Source: Polytrichum commune
Taxonomy: Eukaryota > Streptophyta > Polytrichopsida > Polytrichales > Polytrichaceae
Length of the DNA: 64,000 nt
Assembly: GCA_950295325.1 (NCBI GenBank)
Contig: OX485806.1
Coordinates: 48,973,169 to 49,037,168, forward strand
Reading direction: 5' to 3'
The position numbers and the translations under genes are program-made. Numbering within the stretch: the first letter of the stretch is position 1; each line of letters begins with the position of its first letter. This document shows, one piece after another, positions 37,201 to 47,951 of the stretch. The notes under the pieces were generated by a model. It ran no database searches, was not told the origin of the DNA, and saw only the letters and a list, made by a program, of their open reading frames with translations.

Positions 37201-38776
37201 ACTACATTGACGCCCAAGACGAGGATGAATACCAGGTCCACAGGGTGAAAGCGTCCACAATGGACCTCGATGACATGTGTGTCACCAGGGAGGACTTCAG
37301 CATGCCCGTCAACGAAGGCATGCCGGGATTGGAGACAGAGGAGGACGAGCCCGCCCCCTCCGTGGACGTGGACGTGGACGCCATCTTGCAGTCGTTCAAC
37401 ATCACTCCTTTACGGATGTTGGCGCCAGCGGGTCACCCTTCTGACCCCCAAGGGACACCGGGGGGCTATACAGGATCCTCGGCTGGGACAACCTAGGATG
37501 TCCTCCCCGCTAGAGTGTCGGGTGCGGAACCTTTCGGCACACCTGGCGGCTGTTCGAAGTCAGTGTCTCCCAGGCCCGTCGTGGTTCCGAGGATGGAGAC
37601 CCTCGACCTCCTCGACCAACGCTCGCGTCCATCCTTGGACCACTTCCGGAACACGAGGAAGAGGATGAAGAAGACTCCATACGTGGAGTTGCCGGAGGGA
37701 GCAATCATCGAAGTGTCCGACGAGGACGAGGGGGACATGGACATCATGGCGGAGCTGGGGGTGGATTACGACAAGAACAAGCGTGTGAAGGAGGAGGCGT
37801 TGACCGTTGCCGAGCTAAATGCCAAGCTAGAGCAAAAAATGAAGGAAGAAATGGCGGCTGCGGCAGAGGAGAGTGCAAGAAATATGGCCCGCATGCAGGA
37901 GGCGCTGCGGGAGTCCGCAGCAAAGACGGACGCCATATTTGAGATGCTCAGAAATATGCAGAGCTTCTCGGCGCCAACACAACAACCTTACTCTTTCCCC
38001 GGAGGATACCCCTCCCATACCCCCCCTCCAGGCCTGTTCCCCGGAGGACCTTCGCACCCACCAGCACCACACCCAACGCCAGCTGGGAGTCCTCCGCCCC
38101 TTCAATTAACTGCCACCCCCTTCAACTCGGACGATGCGATAAGGGCTGCCATACGCGAGGACGAAGATTTACGAACGCGCATTCGTGAATCTTCAGGTCC
38201 GGCAGTCCTAACCCCTCCCCCTCCAAGGGTAGGACCGGCCTCAGTCACTACCACCGCCTCTTTGACAGTCGTCCCGAGGGTAGTGCATAGGCAGGGCGAT
38301 GAATCTACGCAACACACTGACATGGTCATTGTGGAGGAAACGCAGGGGAGCCCCAATGACGCGGCAGCTGTCCAAGGAATGGACGTTGAGAGCCCTGACC
38401 TGGAACGGCATCCATCCGCGGAGATGGAGGATGTCCGCATGGACACTCTCGACCTGGGCGGAGACGACGACGACGACGCGGACCACATTGTGCAGACCCA
38501 GGCGTCACAGTCAGAGCGTGCCATGGAGACAGAGGCGGCTGGCCCAATGGGGATTACGAACGCGCGTTCGTTAATCGAAGAGGAGGGAACTGCTCGGTCC
38601 AGCGCCGCTGCCCCTCCCCCCGATGACGAGGTAACTCTCCTCTGAGAATACCACTCATTTAACGAACGCGCGTTCGTAACCACTAACCCATGTGCGTTGT
38701 GTTCTTGGCGGTTCCTGTCCATCAGCATCACGAGGCGTGCGAGGACCCTTCTCTACGTGGACCCTTAGCCCGATAA
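34291..38776 (+). pseudogene. Gene 1: ParB-like plus N4/N6 DNA methyltransferase-like protein
   Basis: Exons: 34291-35566, 35683-37008, 37179-38630 and 38726-38776, with GTAAGT/GTAAGC/GTAACT donors, CAG acceptors and phase-0 joins. ATG at 34291 directly follows a TTGCAG acceptor, so an upstream leader intron (about 33345-34290) is likely. Near residue 330 is FWIIDGQHSLEAS, like the DGxHR motif of ParB-like domains. At the end of exon 2 and start of exon 3, ITGETIYNIFGGSKFVYAAM then MLGLVV matches methyltransferase motif I (GDxVLDxFxGSG...AA..LGR), preceded by PKELL. Exon 3 ends in a disordered, acidic then coiled-coil and Pro-rich tail. Frame breaks lie at a G5 run (34407) and a TG repeat (35218-35224), and in-frame TAGs at 36409 and 37494. 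Each is restorable by one small change, so decay or assembly error are both possible. GC-rich, unlike its flanks. Confidence 0.62.
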
Positions 38777-39191
38777 ATTTTGTAGAACACGGCATGTATT
38801 TGCCATAGGAAACTGTGAAAAATTATCACGTGAGACAATTGTAAATATTCACCGAATTAATATATGAGCAGATGATCTCTGCGTCGCATCTCCCAAACTT
38901 ATTGTATCGTATCGCATCTTGTATTATGTATGTTCATGCGCATCATTACACTTTCACGCCCACTTTCACCCTCCTTCACGAACGAGCGTTCGTACATGTG
39001 CTTCTATCCGCGCTCACGAACGAGCGTTCGTAAATGATGCGCCACCCCAGCCTTCATTCACGAATGCTCGTTCGCAAGTCTGCACTTGACCACATTCTCC
39101 TTGCACTATTTTCCTCGCATAATCGTCTTTTCCTCAATGCAATGTTGTTTATTGGATCATAGAATTAAACTAGTCGAGTTGTTAATCACAG
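38777..39191. other. Spacer or intron with three palindromes
   Basis: This gap separates the gene 1 stop from the phosphatase exon. It contains palindromes at 38978, 39016 and 39060 and ends in a CACAG acceptor at 39191. It therefore probably includes the intron of the next gene; I could not define the preceding exon. Confidence 0.5.
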
Positions 39192-39959
39192 GATCCCCCG
39201 GAGATAGGTCGGAAACCCTCGACCAGTGGACGTCTTACCCGAAACAAACCGTTCGTCGTGTTCGACCTGAACGGGGTGTTGTGTCACACCGAACACATCC
39301 CCCGGGTACCCACGCGTCCCTTCCGTCACCCCGACGAAAGGGACTACGACGGAGAGCTCGACACTCTCATTAACCGCAAGGCTGTCCGCGCCCGTCCCGG
39401 CCTGCGTGACTTCCTTCGAGAGGTGCTCGATGTAGCTCACGTCATTGTGTGGAGCTCCATGGTCATGGAGAACACTGAGCCAATCGTCGACTTCCTCTTC
39501 CGCGATCTTCCGAGCCCTTGCCTCATCCTCGGCCAAGAGGATTGCGATGAATTGCTCGACGAAAAGGGTCTGCTGGTTCCAAAGTTCGGCGGTCGTGGCG
39601 GAGGACAACAATTCCTCAAGGTCCTGAGGTCAAGACTGTGGCGGGGCATCCCCCGGTTGCAGGGGGTACCCCACGGGTGGTGGCCGACCCCCGAGAACAC
39701 CGTCCTTGTCGACGACAGCCCCACCAAAAGCGTCTTGAACCCCCCGGGGAACGTCATCTTCCCCGCCACTTGGACCGGCGATAGGAACGACACGTTTTTG
39801 GTCGATACGCTAGCGCCTTACCTTAGAAGGCTTGTTGTCCACGCCGGTAGCATACCATTTTTTGTTAGGTCCAACCCCATAGGCAATGTGGGTTTAAGCC
39901 CCCGTGATAATGTATTCAAGAGCATCATGAGGCTCGCCAAACTCAATAAATTGATTTGA
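39192..39959 (+). CDS. FCP1-like (NIF-type) phosphatase domain exon
   Basis: The exon follows a TTAATCACAG acceptor and is open for 255 codons to TGA at 39957-39959. It shows a complete HAD/FCP1-like layout: FVVFDLNGVL near residue 25 (first Asp kept, second catalytic position Asn), VIVWSSM near 90, then LVDDSPTKSVLNPPGNVIFP near 180. Plant FCP1-like proteins often have DLNG in place of DLDE, so the Asn does not by itself prove loss of function. The role would be dephosphorylation of protein Ser/Thr, classically the RNA polymerase II tail; the substrate here is unknown. No stop or frameshift interrupts it, in contrast to its neighbours. The first exon, upstream, is not found. Confidence 0.75.
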   Translation, partial: DPPEIGRKPSTSGRLTRNKPFVVFDLNGVLCHTEHIPRVPTRPFRHPDERDYDGELDTLINRKAVRARPGLRDFLREVLDVAHVIVWSSMVMENTEPIVDFLFRDLPSPCLILGQEDCDELLDEKGLLVPKFGGRGGGQQFLKVLRSRLWRGIPRLQGVPHGWWPTPENTVLVDDSPTKSVLNPPGNVIFPATWTGDRNDTFLVDTLAPYLRRLVVHAGSIPFFVRSNPIGNVGLSPRDNVFKSIMRLAKLNKLI

Positions 39960-40071
39960 AATGCCTCCATGTCTTTGCTTTGTATCATGTGGTTCACATT
40001 TACTAATGCTTGCTTCGTTTTTGGATGTCTTTTGTTGTTGTGATTGTTGTTGTGTTTATTCTTGACCATAG

Positions 40072-41069
40072 TCTGCCCCCATATGCGACGCCCCTGTGGT
40101 CGACGGCCCTTCCCGTCCCCTCTCGCCACCTGCCTCCCCTTCCCGCGACGTCACGGACTTCCAAATGCCATCCCTCTACCAGTTCTCGGCGGTCGACGCG
40201 GCCTCGGCCGTGGATTACTCCCGCGACGTCGGCATCGACGACGGCGTCGTCAACAGCCCGCCCCCCGCACTTGTCGCCCGCGCCTACGCCCTGTCGCCCT
40301 CCCCCCTCTCCAAGGAGAAACGGACGCTCGTTTGTTTGGGGCACCTCTCGCCCTCTAAGGACGACACCGTCGCTCGTCGCGGGCCGAGCCAGTGTCTTCG
40401 CATGGAAGGCCCCCGTTGCCACACCTCCCCCGCCGACTCCGTTCCTCCCCCCGCAACGTCCTCCGCCATCGTGAGCCCTCCACGCCTCGACTCCCCCCCG
40501 CCACTCACCAATACAATAGTTCCATCGGCTCCGGATGCTCCCGTCGACGCCCCCCTCGTTTCCACCGTTCCCCGCATGGACGTCCCCAGAGCCAAGGTGC
40601 CCTCCTAAACCCTAAACCCCTTTCCCGCTTTTGCTTCCCTTGTCTTCCGTTTGCGTGCCGTTCTCTTTACGAGTGCCCATCCCAAACCGCCCTCATTATT
40701 CTCCCCACTCCATTCCTATTCTTATCTTCCTATGACGTTGTTTCGCAGGTGGCTACCTGCTCGCTTGGTGCCCGACCCTCCTCCACGTCCTCCTTGGATA
40801 GGCACGCCCTCAAGGCCGCATCTTCCGAGTCCGATCGTTGTCTGGCCCTCCGGAGAAGCGCAAGACGTTCCCTTTCGCAAACGCCCTCGTATTCTACTTA
40901 TAATACCACCTCGTACAATTCGGGAGCGCGTCCTGAAACATGCAAGAACGAGACATATTCCTGTCCAGGCAACACACAAGGATACAGTCGTGGGCCTGAG
41001 ATTTTTAGAGCCATGGAGGCCGCCAAAAAAAAGGACTTAGCCGCAAAAAAAAATAGTGGGTCGGACTAG
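40072..41069 (+). CDS. Pro/Ser-rich protein, two exons, unknown function
   Basis: A CTTGACCATAG acceptor opens an exon at 40072 that is in frame to a donor at 40596 (CCAAG then GTGCCC). A TTTCGCAG acceptor at 40748 opens a second exon that runs in frame to a stop at 41067-41069. The product would be Pro/Ser/Ala-rich and low in structure, with a Lys-rich end (AAKKKDLAAKK). No domain is recognised. It lies 113 bp beyond the phosphatase stop and shares its GC-rich composition, so it may be an alternative 3' part of the same gene or a separate gene. Confidence 0.35.
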
Positions 41070-43077
41070 TGTGACTAGAAGCGTACTAGTGGGACGGACT
41101 CCCTAAATGGGCTTAGGTGTAAAACATATTTAAGTGCTTACTTTCTATGCTATTCCAAGTTACTCAAGACATTGATGGTATTTCCATTATAATTGTATTT
41201 CAATCCCAATTAATTCATTCAACTTCCATTCATTCTTCGCATCTTCCCTTCCATTCATAACGAGTTGTCATTTCATACGCAACTATTTTCATGTATGCCT
41301 CACATTTTTGTTCACTTCCATGCCTTTATGTATAATAATAGTAGCATACCATTATACATATGGGATTTTTAGTCGTCATTACTGGTCCAATTTTGAAATG
41401 TGCATCCTTATATAGTCTCATAATCAACAAAAACTCTCCAAATACCGAATATAGTGTTATGTGCCTCATTAACCCTGTCATGTTGGAGCTCTCCGCAATA
41501 AACACTATCTATCTATTACAGAAACAAACTGACTTCAGGACTCCCACTCGAATGTTCAAAGATCTGCAAATTTAGCAAGATTGAATGATGAATTATTGGA
41601 GTGTTCCTATACAAATGTTGAAAGCTGGAATTCAGCACACACATCAATTCATAGCCAAATAATATACCCTGTCAAACCACCCCTTAGAAGGAATACTTAT
41701 TCTTGTCATGGACTTGCACTAACTATCAAGCTGTCAAAGTTGTATATTTATCTACAAATGGGGAATGCATGCACCTCTCCCATTCAGAATTCAAACACTA
41801 CTACCTTGTCACATCTATGTTATATCTATGTGGAAATCGGTAATGCATGACAAATTTTCAAAAAAAATAGACTACTTTGTCACAATTATCTATCAATGCA
41901 TGCTAGATTCAGATCCCACAACTACTTATCCAACAATTTCGGTGTATTCAAATCTCAGTTGCAAAGGATTTGATGATATGCAAGGGTCACACACGATCAA
42001 GGAATAGGTATCCGTTCTTAACTTACCATTATTTTCAGAGATTCAATGTATATTGCATACAGAGTCACTACAAGATGAATACTACCACAAGTTATAGGTG
42101 TCGACTTGCTTGGTAAAGACAAGTTCCCACACTCAGATCCATCAGTTCTGGAAGAAAACCATGCAGATTTAGTTGTGTCCTCAAAAAACAGAGTGTGTAC
42201 TCTAGTCCAGATTGCAGAAGCAGGCTGTCTAATTTTGGGAAGGGATTACATTTCTTTGCAATGAGTATAGATGTTACCTCATCGGGAACCAATTCCATAT
42301 CAGTTATTTAGGTCACATGATTTACCATTTGACCTCTCCTTCGAATGCCCAACCATCGATCCAATGTCCAAGAACTATACTCGAAGTAAACTTGCCCCAT
42401 CCAAGACAAAATCTCCGCATCTTTCAACACTCATACACAAATGTTGTATATTGTCACTACTGATTCTTCATTTATACACATATGTTCACTTACAAATATG
42501 TTGCCCACCAGAGACAAAAATGTACAAGCTACTATCAATGGCAACTCTCCAGAAAACAAAAACCACTACTACCTTGTAAGTTGCCACCGCTATCTATCTA
42601 TCTATCTATCTATCTAACTTAAAAAACTTGGACATCGCAAGCCAACTCTCCAGAAAACAAATACATGCACTACCCTGTTGCAACTATCTATCTGCAACAC
42701 GTTCTCTTGCAATATTGGCAGCTATCTATCCGCAAAAGTTGGGTAATGCATGCAAGACAGGTTTCCAGAAAACAAAACACCACTACCTTGTTGCAGATCA
42801 CCACAAGACGAGCAAGAGAACACAAAAATACCAAATGGAAGCTCCGCAATACTACAAATAATTTCTTGTTCTTGATGACCAGCAAGACACCACAAGAAAT
42901 CAGATCACCACAACAAGAGCTCCGAAATACCTACCTGCAATCAGATCCAAGTATACCTCTTGGACATACCACTTGTCCGACATGCATACATGATTCAAAT
43001 TTTCCAAAGACTTGCAACCCTAAACCCTATTCAGAGACTTGCAACAACAAACTTGTTCATATGTTTAGAATGAATAC
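41070..43077. repeat. AT-rich stretch with dispersed tandem units and ATCT microsatellite
   Basis: From about 41770 the CTTGTCACA, CTATCTATCTGC and AACTCTCCAGAAAAC phrases of the 24.06-24.85 kb array reappear, with an ATCT run at 42590-42617. Between 41070 and 41770 nothing is recognisable. The stretch may contain introns of the minus-strand gene at 43.1-43.6 kb, but no exon is clear. Confidence 0.6.
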
Positions 43078-43617
43078 CTTATTGTCTATCCAATCAGAGA
43101 AACTACTTTGTTTGGAGGAGGATGGTGTTGCATCTCCAGACTCAACTTTCATCTTCTTGTTCTCTACATTTTTCCTTAGAGTCACATGGCGTTTGGTAGC
43201 ATCATAAGCAAACTTGGCCCAGTTAACTTTGTGGTTGTTCTTCTCAGCTAGCCACGCTCGCAAAAATGTGGCCAAGTAGAACCCATTTGATGGCAAATGA
43301 CCATACACAAGCTGACTTTGCCTTCTACAATCACAAATATCCTCCTGTGACAAGTAGTTTGAATCCAACCTCCACCCTTGGTCACCCCGAGGCCCAAAAT
43401 ATGCGATATTAGCATCATTGTCAATTCCTACATCTGCACCTAAATCTTTCGAAGTATCAAGCCCATAGTCTCTCACACCAAGATTCTTTGCAAAATCATC
43501 AACTGTCCAATTTTCCCTCTCAAGAACAAGAGTAGCAACTCGAATTTTCTCAGCTTCTCTTGATGACAAACCATTATCCTCAACTTTCAATCTTTGGACG
43601 CGTGCCCTTGGTGCCAT
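43078..43617 (-). CDS. Unknown protein, first exon of about 180 codons
   Basis: ATG at 43617 starts MAPRARVQRLKVEDNG, followed by an uninterrupted exon to an AAG-GTATTC donor at 43077. The protein is mixed charged and helical, with a basic N-terminus and KRHVTLRKNVENKKMK near the end. I recognise no domain. It contains no stop, unlike most coding blocks here. Downstream exons toward lower coordinates were not identified. Confidence 0.4.
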
Positions 43618-44362
43618 GTTAACAAAGAAATTTTTGAACAACAATGTTCACAGAGAAACAAAGATGTCATGCAAATGCAAAAATTTAGGTTAGAGTTGCA
43701 TACCTCCATTTGAATCTGCTCCTTCGTCCTCAAAGTGCACTCTAAACCCTAAGCTAGCCGAAACTTGTGCTATAGACAAGCTCTACTGAAACCCTAATCG
43801 CTTCAACGGCACATGAGGTGGTGGAGTGAGGAGCCAACAGCCTTGACATCTTGCAAGCATGGGCGGGCATCTTGCAAGCATTGTGGTATTGATGTCATCC
43901 ATCTTGGGATTCATCCCGGGCCCATCCCCTTAACCCGCCCTTACCCACCTCCTCTTACATGGTTGCCACATGATTCCCACATATTTAAGAAGGCTATAAT
44001 TATTCATTAATTGTAGAGCTTCACCCGGTCATCATTGAACTTGGGATCTTTCCATTTTGAAACCACTGGGTCTCGAAAGCATATAAAATACACTTATAAT
44101 AAACATATGGATACTTTATGTGACATAGAGTGGAATAAAGGTCCATGTTCCATATGGTTCCCTTTTTGTTTTCCCATGTTCCCTCCCGCGTTCCCATTAT
44201 ATCAACAAGTAGTGAATTCACTTACAATGAATGGGTGCAAGGATCAAAGATTGTCCACTTTACCATGCTTGCCCCCAGATATAAATCGGGTAGTAGATTT
44301 AAATTGTTGAAGTTCTTGGAAATCAAATATCAAAAATCAAAAATCAAATCATGAATACAAAC

Positions 44363-47300
44363 TTAAATATAGTCAGACTCAGATGCACTGAGTTCAAAAT
44401 AAGCACATACTCTACTATCGTAATATCTACAAGGTGAAGGTGAAATTGAAGATGAAGTAGATGAAGCATTAGCATAAGCTTCAGCTAAAGCCTCAACATA
44501 CACAGGGAGGCTATGAGGACTAAGAGAGGGGCTTCTCAATAATCCACGGTGCCGATAAAATGACGAGGTTTGTATCGGCGATGGATTCATCCAACTGCAA
44601 ACAACAAACCATGTATTAAAATATGTAACAACAAATTAGAGTCCATACCATCGCATGAGGCATCATCATCAAAGTCCATACCATCGCGTGAGGTATTAAT
44701 TGTAGGTGTTTGAAGAGGCTTTAGTATCTCATCAAAGAGTTTGGCATCACTTTCTAATGCTAGAATATGACGATTGGATGAATGAGCCGCTCTAATAGGA
44801 GAACTTGGATGAAGCACAATATTAATTAGGAAAATACGAACATTGAAGTATGAATTAAAAAACATATGAACTAGTAATTGGATACTATAAAATACAATAC
44901 ATGTAGAAGCAGTCATGTCTGCCACAATACCGCCTATATGACTCAAACCATGAACAAATAACTTCATTAAAACTTCAGACTTCTCCTTTGCACCCCTTCA
45001 TGCTTTGACATCTCTTTGTCTACATAATTGAGTTTCCGTAGTAATAGAATTGAAGAGAACATCATCTATGGCTAATTTGACCTCTGGAATTGAAGGATGC
45101 ATGGCGATAAGAAGTTCTTGAGGTTGCTTTGCAATGGGAAATGAAAATGATTGAACCAATAAGAAAGCTTTAAACTTCAAAGTCTGAAAGTCAAAATGAA
45201 AAAAATAAAATAAAATATACACCACATAAAAACAAATTCAAATATAAACCAATCCAAATGAATTGCCATAATTGCTACTTACATTTTTGGACGGATTCAT
45301 AGGATTTGCCAAATGCAAGCAATTAATGATAGTCCACTCATCCTTAATTTTGAAGTTATAGTTCTTGAATAATCATGTGACTTCTCTCTTCACCACAGAA
45401 TTGTTAGAATAAAACAAAAGGAATGCTCCATTATCATGAAGATAGGTAAAAGCAAATGCCATCAATATGTTGAAAAAACTCAAATGTACATGTTTGTTTC
45501 TTCTCCTCGATAATCCTCACAAAAAAATCATTCAAGATTAAATCTGAAGATGTATGATTTGTAGGTAAATGAGGCAAAATTTCCATCATACCTCTAAGCT
45601 TGGAAGGAATATCGAAGGTAGGAGAAGTGGTTATTTTTTGCCGCTTTGAAGTATGAAACATTGCCTCTAGATTTGAAGAAGAAGGTTCAGTAACCACAAG
45701 GTTGTAGAGACTGCTTTGAATTGGAGCATCGTCATCGCTATTGTGAATTAAGAGGATTGGTCTTTTAGGCTTAGACTATTTTTTTTAGACATTATGGAGG
45801 GAGCAATTTTAGTTGCACCCTCGAGGGCGGGTTAAATGGAATCTCGAAGGGCAATATCAAAAGTGGGAGGTGATTTAAGAGTACAATCCAAATACCACCC
45901 ACATTTTTCAAAATGCATAGGATCCCAAAATTTCATGATCCCCTTTGTGAACATGCATTCTTCACTTTCGATATACAAATAGTGAGCCAGAAAAGTGGGA
46001 GATTTGGAAATGGCTTTAGCAGGAAATAAGACATATTTGAAGTACCTATAAAAGACCCTTCGCATGGCCGGATTGAAATTGAGTTGCTTGTCAATGTTAT
46101 GGTTTTTGTGAACTCCCTTATCTACACCGAATTCACGAAAAAATGCAGTATCCCACAATGATATGCGCATTGCCTCCACATAATCAAAAATAATGGGCAA
46201 AGGATCCATACCATCTGGAAGATAGTTGATGGACATATGCATATCAGCCACAGTAGCATCAAAGAGGTTCTCAGTCTCAATAGCCAACTGCCAAATACAA
46301 AATAAAGATTAAAAGAATTGAATGATTGAAAAAATATTAAAATAAAATAAAAAACATAGACAAAAAAATTAATGAACCAAAAATAATAGAAGGAAAAAAA
46401 ATATCACCTGAGCCCACCAAGTAGTTTTATGAAGCCACTTAGAAAACTCTATATCATTGAATTTTGGTTTCGGAAACTTGAGAACCTCACGGAGAGCAGG
46501 TGAACTGTTCCACCTCTCAAGATACTTAATCTTCATAGATGTGTTCATTGCCGAAGTTGCTAACATCTAAAGTTTTTCTTGAGTCATTTAAGGATTCTCA
46601 TCGTGAGTTTCATAATGAGACTTCTTTTGCTCTAAAAGCATAGGAGAATGTCTAGGATTTGCAATGGGACGTTGTTTCTTCAGTTCCGAATGGGAAGTCA
46701 ATTTCACCCTCTCAACAGCTTTAGAAACAAATTCATCCACTACACTTGAAGTCCAATGTGCAGGATCAGGGTATTTCTCATAAAATTTCCTTTGAGCAGT
46801 AGCAGCAGCATCTCCCAACTCTTGTTACACTAAGGAAAAATAATATAAGAGTATGATGTATCATACATAATAAAAAAAAAGACGCAATAAAACATATAGT
46901 TATAGAAATCCAAATAAAAAGGATAAAAAATATACAAAAAAAAAAAAAAAAACGTGATAAACTAATATTTTAGAAAAAATAACATGTTATAGAAATCCAT
47001 TAGGAGCCTCAACAGTCAAAATGAACCAAGTCCTATATTTGGATTTTTTTTTGCATCAACGAAACTAAGATCTTCATTGGAGACAAGTTTTTAAAAATAT
47101 GAAAGTGGTTGCCCAACAATGCTTTGAATGCGAAAAAGCTTATGAATAAGATTTGTACAAACATGGGATTTTTGGTTCCTCATGACAAAATAAAACAACC
47201 AATGATAAGCCAAGGAAAATAAATATAAAATAATAGAAATAAACTTAAAAAGAAAACCAAATGAACCGAACAAATAAAAAGAGAAGAATGAAGGAATTAC

Positions 47301-47850
47301 CAATTGACTTCATGTAAAGCTGCCAACATGGTTGCAATATCTCTCTTGACGTCCAAAATAATATTTTTAACAGCATAATGCCAAGCATTATCATATGTAT
47401 GATCTCGATTAATAATGGGCAACCATACTTGCAAACGGTGGTTTCCGTCCCACACCATGAACACCGTCCTTTGAGGTCGTCATCAGTTTGCAATATTTTT
47501 TCAAAGGCATCATTTGCCCGCACCCAATTCTCACTTCACGATTCAATGATAATATCGGTAACATTTATTGTTTTCCCCTCATTGTTTTCCAAGGCCACGT
47601 AAAAAACCCCATTTACCTCCATATAACCACAAGCAACAAAATGTGCAGCCAAGTTCATAATGTCATTTCTCAAAAAAAACCTAACAACAGGCAATGTAAT
47701 CATTCGACATAGTGGAATGTTGAGTTTTGATTTCGCCCTTGGTTGATACCTCAACCGTTCAAGATGGGAAGATGTGTTGATAGTTTTTTTCTTAAAAAAT
47801 GCATGCAATTGCAACTCCAATTGATCTTCAGAAAGAGGTACAACTACCAT
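44363..47850 (-). pseudogene. Gene 2: ParB-like plus N4/N6 DNA methyltransferase-like protein
   Basis: Exons read right to left: 47850-47301, about 46835-46408, 46287-45283, 45183-about 44910, about 44807-44640 and about 44595-44363. ATG at 47850 follows a TTTGTGCTTTAG acceptor. The first exon has a ParB-like layout: IPLCRMITLPV, NDIMNLAAHFVACGY and, in the +1 frame at 47435-47449, VWDGNHRLQVW. The third exon has EILPHLPTNHTSSDLILNDF, the position where DNA methyltransferases have ELLxxLPxxSxDLIxxDPPY. The fourth has SEVLMKLF, SHIGGIVADMTAST and the fifth IRAAHSSNRHILALE, matching motif I and the following strand. In-frame stops are at 47536, 46588, 46567, 45832, 45776, 45373 and 44998, plus frame changes near 47470, at a T8 run (45779-45786) and near 45440. 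It is AT-rich and decayed. Confidence 0.6.
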
Positions 47851-47951
47851 ATCTAAAGCACAAAAAATATCACCCATATGAAGAACAAATATATATATAT
47901 ATATATGTATATACATATAAAAAAAATTACATATGCAAAAGAATTTAGAAT

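Larger units (their letters stand above)
29164..39075. repeat. 32 copies of palindrome ACGAACG-NN-CGTTCGT
   Basis: Starts of the 16-mers: 29164, 29361, 29459, 29549, 29619, 29708, 29778, 29897, 29986, 30056, 30144, 30233, 33677, 33737, 33779, 33821, 33861, 33912, 33957, 34101, 34160, 34241, 35575, 35632, 37031, 37131, 38171, 38556, 38662, 38978, 39016 and 39060. Arms of 7-8 bp are nearly invariant, while the two central bases vary (CA, TG, AT, CG, AG, CT, TC, AA). Flanking sequence outside the 29.4-30.2 kb array is unrelated between copies. I found no clear copy elsewhere in the window. The form suggests a dimeric protein site or an RNA hairpin. Confidence 0.9.
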
